From: Symsagittifera roscoffensis
Taxonomy: Eukaryota; Xenacoelomorpha; Acoela; Convolutidae
Assembly (NCBI RefSeq): GCF_963678635.1
Contig: NC_087066.1
Location: forward strand, 48,831,129 to 48,895,128
Reading direction: 5' to 3'
Length of the DNA stretch: 64,000 nt
The position numbers and the translations under genes are program-made. This document shows positions 31,745-43,544 of this stretch, piece by piece. Positions within the stretch are counted from its first letter, which is position 1. Each line of letters opens with the position of its first letter. The notes below the pieces were generated by a model that made no database searches, was not told the DNA's origin, and saw nothing but the letters and a program-made list of their open reading frames with translations.

Positions 31745-32522
31745 ATGAAGTCCAGACAGAGTTGTTATAGCAACCAAAACGGTCAAAAACGAGCAAAGCT
31801 CGACCGGAACGAGGACGTTCACAATTCACGACTCTCGAATTTTCATAACACATTGCCACAAAATAGTTTAGGCAATTTCTCTAGCACAATTCAGTCGGTT
31901 AATCTTATCAGTAAAAAAAAACAAATCAGTAGTAACGAGATGAGTAGTGGAAAAGCGAAAAAGAAAATAGAAGGGAATGAAGATAAAAAGGTGAACAGAA
32001 GACAAAGAAAAATTTACCGAGGAAGAGTACAGAAACGATGTTTCATAGGACCTGCAAGACAAGGAGGAGAGCTCTGGAAAGATCGGGATCTGAAAGTTTG
32101 GAAGAGGATAATGCCGTTGCACGAGCAGTAACGTGGAACTAAGACGAAGCAGAGGCGAAGAAATTGCTATCTTTTTGAGACTTGGTCAACCAAGACATGA
32201 GAGAATACCAAGGAAAAATCCTAGAATTAGAATGATCACTAGCAGCCCTAAAATCAGTAGCGATCACAGTGATTCAATATCAAAGGCAATCATTGAGGTG
32301 GATTTAACAGCAGAAGACAAGGGTTGTAGCTCGGAAGTGAGTGTTGTCCGAGTCAAGCATAATTCTAAGAGCGAGGATCGACAAAACGAACAGCCAGGTG
32401 ACGTGGGAATCTTCAGCCTGTCAAAACAATTTGACAAGAACTTAATGGCGCAGCTCATATCCGAAGACGTATGGATGGATTGCTTAAGACAGGTCAAAGA
32501 GACCGAGCAGGATTCGATTTAA
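31745..32522 (+). pseudogene. Element 3 linker between RNase H and integrase (two ORF pieces)
   Basis: Two adjacent frames (31745-32131, 32133-32522) encode Lys/Arg/Ser-rich then acidic low-complexity protein with no known domain. They lie where element 2 also has a long disordered insertion between RNase H and integrase. Confidence 0.4.
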
Positions 32523-32559
32523 TGGGTCCATACACGAACCCGCTCTAGAATCAACTGTC

Positions 32560-33255
32560 AACCGTTGCTGACTGCAATTTAGTACATAGACTAGCAGTTC
32601 CAGGACAACTCAGAACTGCCGTAATGAAGAGAATCCATCAAAACCATCCGTGACAAGAGGCAATGCTAGATGTTTCTATCTACTTGTGGTGGCCCCACAA
32701 GCATGAAGACATCATCAATCTGGCCGAGGAGTGCAGAGAATGTACTAGATATACGGTAAGAATGCAAAATTTTTGATCCCGAAAATGCTTCAAAACCACT
32801 TCCACGCTCTTGCAGTCGGGTCAAGAAGTTCAGTGGGATTACACTGGCCCGTTAGAGGATCACGAAAGGAAAAAAGGTCTACTTACTAAGAGCACTCGAC
32901 CGTTGTTTTAAATTTCCTTCATTTAAATTTACAAAATCGACGGGGCTAAATCTTCAATAAAAATTTTACAATCTTACAATGACACTCATGAAAAACCGGA
33001 GTAGAAAAAAAAACGGATCAGTTTTCGGGGTTTAAAGGAAAGGCGATGACATCGTTTTGTCTAGATAATAACATCGAACAAAAGTTTTGCCCGGTGGGTG
33101 AACATCGCGGTTGTGGGTTGGTCGAAAGAACAGTTCAGACAAAAAAAAGAAGACTCGGGGTTACGTTGCTCAAAGAAAACGTTAGTTCGATCAAACTCTG
33201 TCTCAGTACAAGAATTCGGGGTATGCGTTGGACTAGGCAAAAAACAATTCAATAA
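32560..33255 (+). pseudogene. Element 3 integrase fragments
   Basis: Near 32577-32760 an HHCC-like segment (LRTAVMKRIHQNHP ... WWPHKHEDI ... CRECTRYT) is interrupted by a stop. Frame 33046-33255 carries VGEHRGCGLVERTVQTKKRR, the catalytic-Glu region. The first two Asp motifs are damaged (VQWDYTGPL near 32830). Confidence 0.65.
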
Positions 33256-33860
33256 TCACCATTTGAGACACACTTCGGCAGGCTTCCAAAAACCGAACAA
33301 AAAATCGTAAGAGATAAGTTCTTACTAAACTCTGAACGTTTAGATGAACAGCATTTGGAGAGGATTGCTCTGACCGCAAAACAACTGAAGAAACGAACTG
33401 ACCAATTTTGGGATTCGCTGAAAATAGTACGCAAGGGCCAAAATAGTATAGAGTTTAGCAGCAAACCAGATCAGCACGACACATAGACAGGGCCAGGACC
33501 CTCAATGCTTTGGTGGAGCCAAATGCAAAAAGGAATGCTGAGAGGCGAGAGTTGGCCGGAATTGACCTCCAGCAGTTAGTTGACGACACGAGTACGATCG
33601 ACCCAGAATTCAGGAAAAAGTTGCTTTACTCGTGGGAGCGTGGCTTCGTTGAAGATAAACCTACGGCAAACTGCAAAAATCTACCCACAAACCTATTACG
33701 CAGAGACGATAATCGCGTATTAACACACACGCAATGCAGCTTTCAAGTCCCCATAATTTAACAAAATTGATTGCAAGTAATATGAATGTTAATTTATGTT
33801 TGAAGTCAGGGCATCAATCTCCTCGAGATTGCATCTGAAAAATAGTCTTACAGCACTCAC

Positions 33861-34106
33861 CTCCACCGTGGCTGAGCTGGCGGGTTCCCGTCCCAAAGTG
33901 GCCGATATGCCGAGTTTAATATGTTCTCCCCTTGCCCCAGCTGGGGCGGGGGAGGAGGAAGGGAAGGTTCCGCCTATACTGGTTCCACCACTAGTGTTTG
34001 TCTCAGCCTGGACTCCACACTGGCTGTGGTCTTCCGTGCCACTTGACATGTGGAAGGAAGTGGAAGTTGTGTCCAGTTGTGCCAGCGGAACCTTCGAATG
34101 GATGAG
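33861..34106 (-). CDS. MPRIP-like: Host gene exon: Ser/Thr/Gly-rich segment (82 codons)
   Basis: The 246-bp frame is phase 0 at both ends and ends with an excellent donor GTGGAG/GTGAGT. It starts LIHSKVPLAQLD and passes through STSFHMSSGTEDHS, with a Gly/Ser/Pro-rich middle. The acceptor is poor (ATGAAAG/CTC, no pyrimidine tract), but an in-frame TGA just upstream (34110-34112) restricts the start to this position. Low-complexity sequence of this type fits the disordered region between PH domain and coiled coil. The next exon is 29.8 kb away on the far side of the nested elements. Confidence 0.6.
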
Positions 34107-34283
34107 CTTTCATTTTTAGAATTGCGTTCTATTGATTTAACAGAAACGATTAAAAAACAGATGCAATTTAAAATGATGTTTTAATATTAAGTTCGCTGCA
34201 GAAACTACACAAAACACATTGTGACAAAGAAAATAGCCGAGCATGAAGTAGATTTGCTATCTATATAACTCTGATTTAGTTAC

Positions 34284-34745
34284 CTCTTTTTTGTTGTGTG
34301 GTTCTTGGTTCTTACATCCGGAATAATCGATGTCTGAATCGGCAACAAGACCAAAAGTACGCTTTGAGTTCGGGTGTCCACCTCGAGACTTCGTGAACAG
34401 CGGCGAAGGCGTGGGAGGCTGCTGTCGATCTGAATGGGACACTGAACTGCCAACGGATCCCGACGACACCCGAGGCCTCGGTTGAATTTCGTCGTTGTTC
34501 GTCGCCACTGTCGACTCGTTGACAGCACCCCTTCGTGCTTTCGGACTTCGAGTAGGAGACGGCGATCGATTCAGCTCTCCTTGTGTTTCTTCTCCCCTCG
34601 GAGTATTTCCGAACGCACTCGGAGGTACAGAACGACTCGTGGCCACCACATGGCCTCCGGGAACCGCCGAGTGCTTTACGGGTCCTCGATGCCTCCGCAT
34701 AGTCGTCGCAGAAGTTTCGTGCTCCTCTCGTTTTAGAATCAAATC
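34284..34745 (-). CDS. MPRIP-like: Host gene exon: disordered Ser/Pro/Arg-rich segment (154 codons)
   Basis: The acceptor TTTTACAG/GATTTG and donor AAAGAG/GTAACT enclose 462 bp, phase 0 to 0. The protein is rich in Arg, Ser and Pro (TTMRRHRGPVKHSAVPGG, LNRSPSPTRSPKARRG, RQQPPTPSPLFTKSRGG) and ends in a charged stretch (NQEPHNKKE). There are several SP/TP sites for proline-directed kinases. No folded domain is seen. GC content is far higher than in the flanking intron, supporting coding function. Confidence 0.7.
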
Positions 34746-34889
34746 CTGTAAAATTATTTAGAAGAAAAAATGAGCTCGTTTTTGAAAAAAAAACAATGCG
34801 TTGTGGTGAATAACACTTACTATTTGAGTTCATACAATATTTAATATGGCAAATATCAATATACATCATTTTAAGCAATCGTGATGAAA

Positions 34890-35139
34890 ATTTTTACAAT
34901 GATTGCCACAAAAGGACATTACGACGAGCAAATTTGCTCTTGATATAATGCCCTATGAGTATTCATAGTAATATAGAAGAAAAAAATTTCGAACATAACG
35001 TGCAAGTTTCAGAAGAATAACTTAATTGTTTTTCGTTATCGTTCCAGAAATTCTCTCTTAAGTGTCTTAAGCATGAATGGCATTGAGCAACTTGAATTTT
35101 AAACATTTATCAGGTGGCAGCTCATTCATTGCCGCAAAA
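34890..35139. other. Intron sequence, no feature seen
   Basis: AT-rich intron between the 34745 exon and the LINE relic; nothing recognised. Confidence 0.5.
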
Positions 35140-38100
35140 ATTTACGCTTTACTTAACGAAACACGTACAAACTTCTTTCTAATTTCAATGCAAACTGCTA
35201 GCAGCTTCAGAAATCGCTGGTCTTTTGATCGAGTTTCTCGCCTTTTTTCATCAGAATCAAAATCAAGATGTTTAAAAATGGATTTTCTAAGATCGTTGAA
35301 TTTGAAAACAGTATCAATATTGTGTTCCTGAAAATAACGTTTTGTTTCATCAAACTTTTGTTTGAAAAAAACTGTCCGAATTTCATAGTTGATAACTGAT
35401 TTAGCGTAAACATTCTTGAAATAAATAAGAGATGTTTTTGAAAACAAATTCCTAGCTCGATAGAGTAAACCCCTGAACTTTGCCAATTTTTTGCATACAT
35501 GATCAATACGATTCGGAAAAATTAGTGTTTATCAATTAAAACTCCAGAATAGTCAAAATAACTTCCCGCCTGAAGTTTGTGAGATGCAATGTTAAACTCT
35601 ATCGTTGAACCCGATTTTTTAAAACGTATATAGGGGATTTTGGAAGTTTGAATGCATATTTTATTAGCTTTGCACCAGTCACCTGCAAATTTCATATCGA
35701 ACTCGAAAATTTAACGCCCTGCAACTTGTTTTGTAGTTGCTAGAATCATTTTATTACCAGTAAAAAGAGTAGATTGCGTATAAGTCATTGGATCAGTGAG
35801 TTTGTTAATAAAAAAGTTTAAAAAGCGGTGGTCTCACTACTGACCCCTGCGGAACTCAACAGTTGACATTTTTTATAGAAGCTACACGATTATCTGATAA
35901 AACATGTAATGTTCTATCTTGTAAATAGAACTTAATTTTAAATTTTTTTGATCACCCATGTCGAAGGCTGTTTTGAAACCCAAAAATTGGGCTAAACTAA
36001 AACTTTTTTGTCGATAACTTGACTCTTTAGTCTTTTAGTCAGTTATTATCGAAATTTCATGAGAATCAGAATGTTTTTTTCCGAACCCAATTTTCTGAGT
36101 TGACAAATTACTAATTTTTTTAATGAACTTATCTTGATGGCTACAATTTTTACCATTTTACTAATTGTTTCCATTCTGACCAACAAAAATTTTGCGCTTT
36201 ACTTTTTCATCTACTGGCCATTAACCTTTCAATTGTCAAATGGTGCAAAACTCAAAGAACTTCTCAATGGCAGCAAAATGGCAGCAAAATTAGAGGAACA
36301 TAGAAGCTCCTAGTTTTTAGTAAAACTAGCAAAGAAGTTTCCAATTTTTCCACAACTAGTTCAATGTTACTTTTTAAAATTATTCCACACAATTCTTTGA
36401 AGCACTGAAAATCAATTTGGTGCCTTTTTGGCATTAAAATTTGCCATTGAAAATTTATTCAATCAATTTTCTGATTTCCGATGTCAAAAAGTTAAACTAA
36501 TTTTGAATTGCCTAAAATTCTTTGTCGCTCGACTTTTTTAAATGCAAAGTAGACCAATCATATTTCAATTTGTTTCGAAAATAATGTTTTTTTTTCTCAG
36601 TGCAAAACCGATCAACATAACCTAAAGTAAGTACTGATAATAATTCATTTTGTGTTTCTATCCCGAACCGATCAGTAGTTAATATGCTTTGATAAATAAG
36701 AAATAACAAAATCAAAACGTTTTGGAATTTTTTATTAGTGATTTCAGATTTCGTATGATTTTTCAGGTTCTGATTGATTTGGTTGATTCAAAATACACCT
36801 CCGCTAATAATGGATCAATATTAAAGCTTTTATTTGGAAACACTTCGACAAAAGTTGCCACAATGACGTGGTCAACGCTTGAAGAAATATACGCCTTTTA
36901 GCGAGTAGGCTCTAAAATTATAATGTCAAAGTCAAAGCATTTTTCTACAGTTTGATTTCGCAAGACATGGCTTGGGACCTATTTGATTAAACCATTCTAT
37001 CAACATTGAAGCCACAAGAAACTATCATTTCATCTATTAAATTTTTCATCTCATGTGTTAAAACTTCAAAAATGCCCACAGGTTCAGAAAAGCCTCTCTT
37101 TGGAGAGTTGTTTAAAACGCAAACATAAGAAATCGACTTTCCCTAAACAAAAGTGATGACCATTTTTTCCAAGTTACACTCGCAGACTACCCTCTGTCAT
37201 GCTTTACATCGAATCCTAAAAAGCAAACTACAGCCTCACCACTCTTGTCTCGGTTTTTAATATGTCAAGTCCCCGAATGCTGAAAAGTCTAATTGGTCAT
37301 TTTCTCTGAGCCAAGTTTCACAAAGGCAAATTGCTAACGGCAGATCACTAAAAATGTCGACAAACAGCTTAAATTTCCATGATGGCTTCTTAGTCATTGC
37401 ACATTCAAAAACAATATCCGCTCATTATTCAAAGGTTTTGAGCAATCCCCATCAAAAATTCCCTCTTTTGATAACAAAAAAAAACTTTAAAAACAGGTGT
37501 ATTTGAAAACAATCAAGCTGAAACAGTAAATTTTTCTCTTTGCAATCACTGCTCTCGTCAATTATGTTGTTTCTTTTCTTATGTGCTGACTTTACTGTTA
37601 TTAACGTCTTTTTAAGCCCACAAAGTCTATCCAATTTTTAATTGTTTTCAAGCTTTCCGTAATTTGGTTGACCTAGGGCTTCTTCCCGAGTACGTTTTGC
37701 ATTCGGTCGACTTCAATAGTCCAAGGTGTTGTTTCGATAGAGTATATTAGTGGACCGATCAGCTGGTTATAAACTGTTTCTTTCTTGTAAATCCACATTT
37801 CGTGTAAAAATTGACGAGAAATAACAGGCGACCATTTTCTGCCCTCTTTACGTTTCTGAATATGTGAAATATATATTTTTAAATGTCGTCAAAAAACTTT
37901 GTTTCTACGGTTATTCAACTGTCATAATCTTGTTCAGCAACTCTCTCATTAAAAAAAAACAAAAGGGCCAGATGTTTTCTTGCAATTTTCTCCTATTTTC
38001 CCAAACCGCATTTCTCTGATGATTTAACACAAAATTCGCTATGATGGGCCTAGGTTTACTTGTTTTGCTGGTTAGTAGTGACATGCAGCAAATTCGGATA

Positions 38101-38250
38101 CTTGCATCGGTAAATCTTTAATATCTCTGAGCAGCTCGACAACTCTATGAACCGGATACTCCCACACATTCTGCACCCTGTGAAATCAAGCACATATACG
38201 ACGAGCATTGCTGAAACTGGAAGCTCTCTTCTTGGAATTGTCATTTTCGT
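35140..38250 (-). pseudogene. Decayed LINE (non-LTR retrotransposon), minus strand
   Basis: Fragments appear in order on the minus strand. An ORF1-like motif PRPIIANFVLNHQRNAVW lies near 38060-37980. An endonuclease-like LCETWL follows near 37300. Reverse transcriptase pieces are FKTAFDMGD near 35970, VPQGSVVRPPLFKLFINK near 35860, and a thumb-like segment MAKFRGLLYRARNLFSKTSL at 35486-35427. These motifs are characteristic of non-LTR elements (endonuclease plus RT). The YADD position is destroyed, and stops and frameshifts are frequent. No poly(A) tail or target duplication was identified, and the clade is not assigned. Confidence 0.7.
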
Positions 38251-38703
38251 CCAGCAAACGATGTAACTGTATCCTCTTCACAGTGCTTTCATAATTGCTT
38301 TGTTGAACTGGAGTCCTCAAACTTGGTTGCTGCTAATGTTATGATACTCTATTTTTGTGCCTCAAAAAATGGATTCTTTAAAACCGTGCAGCTGTTTGAG
38401 CAAGAAAGGCGACTTCTCTAACTGTTCATTTGACCTGAAGCTATTTAATAAGTTTATCGCAACAATTAGGCTTTAAAACATGTAGTTGCCTTTTTGACTT
38501 TTGTATATAAATAGAAGTTTCACAAATAAAGTTGAGATAGTGAGATGACTGACTGCGATGCAAAATGATGAAATTCCTTTACATGTGTGCAAAACTCAGC
38601 TGACATGTTTTATATTTTAAATTTTGAACTCTGACTTCTGAATGGCAAAGGTAATTTTTTCTACCACTTGTTGGGGACGGATTCTCCCAGAAGCCCCACT
38701 TAC

Positions 38704-38865
38704 CTGGAATGCCTGGATCCAGCCTAGTCGGATGTTGTCGGTGAGAGCAGCCAGCTGGACGGCCCCTTCGTGAGTGTAAATTCGGAAGCCAGAATTCTTC
38801 TCTATCTGGTACTCCTTCACGTTCTTGCATGTCGCCACATTCACCGACCCGTCCATCTTCTCTTC
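38704..38865 (-). CDS. MPRIP-like: Host gene exon: C-terminal half of PH domain
   Basis: GTTTGCAG/GAAGAG and TTCCAG/GTAAGT flank 162 bp, phase 0 to 0. The 54 residues begin EEKMDGSVNVATCKNVKEY, run through EKNSGFRIYTHEGAVQLAA and end LTDNIRLGWIQAFQ, the last strands and helix with the invariant PH-domain Trp. GFxI(H/Y)T(K/H)EG plus IRxxWIQA is characteristic of the MPRIP/TRIOBP PH domain. It follows directly on the 39262-39333 exon. PH domains of this family help place the scaffold at actin structures or membranes; that is family knowledge. Confidence 0.85.
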
Positions 38866-39261
38866 CTGCAAACAAAATGACGCAATTTTGAATGCTTCGG
38901 AAAGATCCAGCTTTCTTTCCTGAAACTCATTGTGTAACCAGTCATAAACCTCGAGAGACGATTGAAAAAAGTTTCCGCTGTCAAGAAATATTTGTTTTTG
39001 AATTTTTCAATTTTTGCCCTTTTGCATTGCAATTGAATTTGCAAAAATCAACCTTCTAACCATGAATAGGAACTATTGAACGTTGCTTCAGCTGTTTTTG
39101 AAACATATTTCAATTTTCCTTCTGAAAAATGGAATTATTCAAAATAATTGAAGAAATTTTGGCGTGGTCAGAGTTTATGCAGCTAGAGCCAAAAAGGAAA
39201 TATTCTGTGCATTTGTCGCCCTTTGGTGTTTGTTTGTTTAGCGTTATGTTGAAGCATTCAC

Positions 39262-39333
39262 CTCCTCTGCCTCGATGCTGTGGTAGTAGTTGAGATGGAA
39301 TCCACGCAACACAAACCAGTGTTTAGTCCACTC
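39262..39333 (-). CDS. MPRIP-like: Host gene exon: middle of PH domain (24 codons)
   Basis: ATATTTCAG/GAG and GAGGAG/GTGAAT flank 72 bp, phase 0 to 0. It encodes EWTKHWFVLRGFHLNYYHSI and AEE, the strand 2-3 hairpin of a PH domain (KxWFVL...L.YY). It joins in frame to KKGWLLLWHAGSK on one side and EEKMDGSVN on the other, giving an ordinary PH domain split across three exons. Confidence 0.85.
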
Positions 39334-39345
39334 CTGAAATATTAT

Positions 39346-39570
39346 ACAGTAGTCGAGTGGTTAAGCTGCCGCCTCTCTACCCAAAGGACAGGGGTTCAAG
39401 TTTTGTTCCAACCACTCTCAAAAAATGGAAAGAGCTATGACAAGGAGGGTCCATTTTTTTTCCGCAAAGAACCAGTTTGTTGCACAAAAACTCGTACAAA
39501 AGGAATCTCATCATCCTACTGAAGCCGTCTCAGTCTCAGCTCTGATTAAGATCCCATAAATCAAGTAAAC
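39346..39570 (+). mobile_element. tRNA-derived SINE (candidate)
   Basis: The head resembles a tRNA gene with an A-box-like segment (TAGTCGAGTGGTTAAGC near 39350) and a B-box-like segment (GGGGTTCAAGTTT near 39391), spaced as in RNA polymerase III promoters. A non-tRNA body follows to about 39570. It starts right beside the PH exon acceptor. The right end and target duplication were not determined; a degraded Ser/Leu-type tRNA pseudogene is an alternative. Confidence 0.5.
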
Positions 39571-39712
39571 AATTTTTAGTGCCACTTTGGCTTAAATACT
39601 TTCGAGTATCAGTTTAGACCCAGCAAGAGAAAGATTCGGAGTTTTGCATATAATTTTGTTTCTTGCTTTATTATGATTGCAAATATTTATTACTAAACAA
39701 TCATTATACATA

Positions 39713-40086
39713 CAGTGGCGGATTTTGGGGAGGGGGGCGGCGCGGACGCTTTCCTCTCTCAGGGATTCGACCCCCTGCCGACCCAAACCCCCCCTTTGTA
39801 CTATTTTGAGATATCCATTTTTGGTGCCGGACCCTAAAACTTTTCTAAAGGCACCTTCGGCGCCAATATATAGTAATTTTAAAGGGGAAGCAGGGGCCAA
39901 AAAACGCGAGTTTTTGGTCAACCGTTTTCAAAAAGTGCCTAAAATGCCTTTTATGGCCTGTTTTTTCAAAATTATGCCCAAAACAAAGTCTTTGGAGTGC
40001 TTGCGGGACTCGGAAAATCAATTTGGTCCGACCTAACAAAAAAGTCGACATAATTTTCGAAAATTTTTCGAAAATCCGCACCTTCC
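39713..40086. mobile_element. Possible hAT-like MITE
   Basis: The left end CAGTGGCGGATTTTGGGG is a common start of hAT-type elements. The right end read in reverse (AGGAAGGTGCGGATTTTCG) is an imperfect inverse. The GC-rich interior has no real coding capacity. An 8-bp target duplication was not confirmed. Confidence 0.35.
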
Positions 40087-40111
40087 TCGAGAAAATTCTA
40101 GATCGTCATTA

Positions 40112-41600
40112 CATAACTAACTTCTGAATTTTTATTGCAAATCTGAGTAGTTTACCACTCCGAACAGCTTAAAATCAAGTAGAAAAAATTTTTATCTCAT
40201 GTTAATCTCTACAACTAGTATTCCTATAGATCCATTGAGGCCAGAAAACGGGAAAAGGACCAAAATCAGAATTAGACTAAATAATTGCTCGAAACTATCC
40301 GGTCAAAAACAGATAGCCAGACAAACAGACGGTTTCCCAATCAGAAAAAAAGTTATTAGATAGACCTTGGACCCAATGCGTCTGTTGCAACCAAAAAGTC
40401 CTCAAAAAACCTTAACTGTAAGCTACCTGACAAAAAACTTTCAACTAAAATTTTCATCAATAACAAAGCACAAAAAAAGTACATTTCTGATCATAATGTG
40501 AATAAGTTTTTTTTCATGATACAGCTCTCCTCATTACTTTTTAGAAAACAAAAAAATTACTATTGTGGTTTTGAAAATCTCCGACATTCAGTTCGAATTG
40601 TTTCTAAATTTGAAAACGTCCTAAACAAGTTCAAAATTATAAAACTTAATTTCTAAACCATCTGACATAAAGGGAACAACTTTTAAAAACTGTTTCTTTC
40701 TTCGTTGCCCGGGATGACAAAAATGCCTGTCATACATTTTTCTTTTATGAAAAATGCTTATCTTACAATTTTTATAGATGAAAATTGTTTAATAAAATTT
40801 TTTCCATCCACTCCGGGTATGAAGTTATAATCTAAGCATTTAAAAATATCAAAATTCATATCTAACTTCTGAATTTTTAGTATGAACCTGAGTAGTTTAT
40901 TACTCTAAACAGCCTAAGAACAAGTACAAAATTTGACCTCATGATAACCTCTACAACCAGTATTCTTGTATATCGATTGAGACCAGCAAATGAGAGAAGG
41001 ACAAAAAATCAGCATTAGACCGAGTAGTTGTTTGAGCCTATCTGATCGAAAACAAATGGCCAGACAAACAGACGGTGTCCTCAATCAGAAATGATTTGCT
41101 TGAATAGTCTACAGGCCCAATGCTTCTGTTGCAACCAGCAAGTACCGAAAAAAAACTAACTAAAAATTTTAAAAAATTTGAAAAAAACTAAGCTTGAGCT
41201 TCTGCGTCTCAAAATAACTGACAAAAGTTTTTCAGATTAAAAATATTATCAAAAACTAAGCACATAGCACGAATAAGTGATTTCAATACTTATAGCAACA
41301 GAGGCGCTTGTTTTTCAAGCTGCAGCTCTCCTCATTAGTTTAAGGAAAGCAAAAAAATTGTTGTTCGTGCTTTTAAAAAAATCTATGACATGCATTTCAA
41401 AATAGGTCGTAATTTTGAAAATGCATTGAAAAAAGTCAAAATTTCAGAACGAAATTTTAAAAACGTTTGATATTAAAGCAACAATGTTTACAAGCTCTTC
41501 TTTTTTCTTCGTTAGTTGAAGAAGTTTTTACAGAATAAAAAACAGTTCGTTTTTCCTCTTAACATGACAAAACCATTATCAAATCGACTGAACGTCTGAA
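40112..41600 (+). repeat. Two tandem, diverged copies of an element-1-like LTR end plus primer-site segment
   Basis: Units of about 740-800 bp begin near 40112 and 40857 with CTAACTTCTGAATTTTTA and share many landmarks (GAGTAGTTTA, CAGACAAACAGACGGT, CCCAATGC, TCTGTTGCAACCA, GCAGCTCTCCTCATTA). The middle of each resembles the 3' half of the element 1 LTR (GAGCAGACGGTGTACCC, ATTAGACTAAGAAGTTGC) and continues into a primer-site-like TCTG(T/G)TGC(A/G)ACCA. They are relics of a related LTR element, duplicated in tandem or left by successive insertions. With the env relic at 42089 they form element 5. Confidence 0.6.
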
Positions 41601-42088
41601 TATCCAAACAAAAAAAAACGGGAGTTGGATGAGCATTACCAAGTCACAAAGCAAAAAAAACTTTGTTTATCTTGATTGATAGTACAAACGTTCGAAACGT
41701 GGTTAAACAAACCCTGGTAGTCTCAAAAAATTGAAATCAAAAACTCCATTATTTTGGTATTAGGAAGTTCTAACAAGGTTTGATCGTGCAGTGTATTTTT
41801 CTCTTAACATGGCAGAACCGTTATAAAAAATGAAACGAAAAAAGCGAGAGTTGAATGGGCATTATCATGTCAAAAAATAAAGAAAACTCATTTTAACTTC
41901 TTCAATACTATTAAAAACTAATCGTACAAAAATAGTACACAAAGAAAAAGATTTAATTAAGATAAACACTTATGTCGGAAACAGACACTATTAATTCCTG
42001 TACATATAAACTAGACAACAAAACTATACAAATACTTAATGAAAAATCGTGAGATGTATCGATTCCAAGTGGTTTTTCTTAGAAAAAT

Positions 42089-42430
42089 TTGAATTTAAAT
42101 AGGCTCCGCTCCGTTAATGACAAACACAATAATGGTAAAACCATAAACATATCAATGAAATCTAAACAACAGTTTTCGCCACAAAGTTTCCAAGCAATAG
42201 CGAGAAAGCAACCTGTTGACTGGCAATTGATACCGATTTATTCAAAATGCGACATGAAACATGCACACACAAGAGACGTACGGAAATTGGACCCAAATGG
42301 TCATAAACCAATGTCATTTATTGACCAGAGTTTAACAAAAATGTTCCAGAAATAGTTCCAGCAAAAGATTTTTCAGGCTTTCGCAATCTCTAAAAATTAT
42401 AGCGGCTATTATGAAGACTTGTAAGGTTTT
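42089..42430 (+). pseudogene. Relic of an element-1-like env gene
   Basis: The 88-aa frame carries FSPQSFQAIARK, IPIYSKCDMKHA and SFIDQSLTKMFQ. In the same order, element 1 env has FSPESIRAIARN, IGIYSKSDIQHH and QSIDQNLRKLAE. Downstream, beyond the stop, YSGYYEDL matches YSGYFKDI of element 1. Only about 110 residues of the ectodomain C-terminal part are recognisable, with stops. It is an old degenerate relative, not a usable gene. It shows that this env belongs to a lineage long resident in this genome. Confidence 0.6.
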
Positions 42431-43320
42431 ATTCAAGAAAGCGGACAAAAATACTAGTCACAAGACACAATATCTGTAAATATTAGATGAAAATAACTCG
42501 TATAAAAGATCGAAATAATGACTTGTTTGAGTGACCCTGCTATGAATGATTGAATTGCACTAAGTTATACGCAGGGCTTGAATTTTTGGAAACAGAATTG
42601 TCATCAAACAGAATTGTTCCTCAAAAAATCATGAACCGCTTTTTAATTGGCCAAAGTCTTCGCGAGAATGATCAACTTTTTTCATCAACTGATGATCAAC
42701 TGATAATTCTTCTAAAAAACAACATCATGAAAAAAAAATACGAAACACCAAAAAAAGAAATCAGAAAACTTTCTTTTCATAATATATATAGAGAAAGGTG
42801 ATTTCTCTTTGGTTTCTTGACGTGGATAATGTCCACTTGTATCTCGAATGTTTCGTTTCAAAAACCATAATCACATTTGACGAAAATTTTCTCAAGATGT
42901 GTTTTCTAGAGTGGTGTCAAATACTTGCACTTATATATAAATTCTGGGTAAAATTCAGAATGTCTGAGTTTTCAGTCATTTTTTCCCCATGTTTTCAAGT
43001 TTACCCAGATTTTGATTATGTGAGCAAGTGCAAGGTACCACCCCAGAAAGCACATGGAGAAATCTGATTCGATTATCATAAAGGTTTTTACATGACAGCA
43101 GGATGAATTTGAAATACTATTCTCTAACTAAGTATACAAGTGTATTATGTTGCAACTAGTCTAAAGCACAAAATGGATGAGAACAGTGAACCAAAATGCT
43201 GGTTCTAAAACTAACACGAACAGCGAATGATCGAGAGTTGGTCGATTCAGGCCAGTGATTGACAGGTATCTAATCAATACCGAAGGTCAAAAAGAGAAAC
43301 TAACATAATAAATCACAACC
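42431..43320. other. Intron sequence, no gene recognised
   Basis: It may include more of the element 5 relic; the open frame at 42550-42801 has no recognised motif. Nothing else is seen. Confidence 0.4.
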
Positions 43321-43323
43321 CAC

Positions 43324-43350
43324 CTGCTGATCCTCATCATCAGCAGACAT
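43324..43350 (-). CDS. Possible alternative first exon of the host gene
   Basis: On the minus strand an ATG (43350-43348) reads MSADDEDQQ and meets a CAG/GTGGGT donor in phase 0, compatible with the 39333 exon. The preceding bases stay open (GEFESK). It could be an internal promoter's first exon giving a protein with a truncated PH domain, or a skipped exon. The main chain joins 43545 to 39333 without it, and the PH domain is complete that way. Confidence 0.25.
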
Positions 43351-43544
43351 CTTTGACTCAAATTCGCCCACTACGACAACTAACTCGCAGAACACGGAAG
43401 TGAAAAATGGAAATGATTTCAAGTATTTGTTGAGCGCTTTAATCTGGTCGTGTTTCTTACTTAGATAATTAATCAGTATGTAGTTGTTTTAACTATAGTT
43501 TAATCAGGATCTAGTTGAGTAAATAACTAGAGGTTAGAACTGAC

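Larger units (their letters stand above)
28484..33770 (+). mobile_element. Element 3: decayed Ty3/gypsy copy (plus strand)
   Basis: From primer site to about 33.77 kb the plus strand carries gag, protease, RT, RNase H, linker and integrase fragments in canonical order, broken by many stops and frameshifts. Order and motifs are gypsy-type. The 3' LTR was not recognised; host exon 33861-34106 begins soon after. It is a related but separate copy from element 4 and is divergently oriented to it. Confidence 0.75.

Noticed and set aside
34257-34878. Other long frames overlapping the 34284-34745 exon on both strands
   Set aside because: They do not match the splice sites or phase of neighbouring exons; shadows of a GC-rich exon.
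39677-40036. 119-aa plus-strand ORF
   Set aside because: Lies in the GC-rich MITE-like insert and has no recognisable domain; chance frame.
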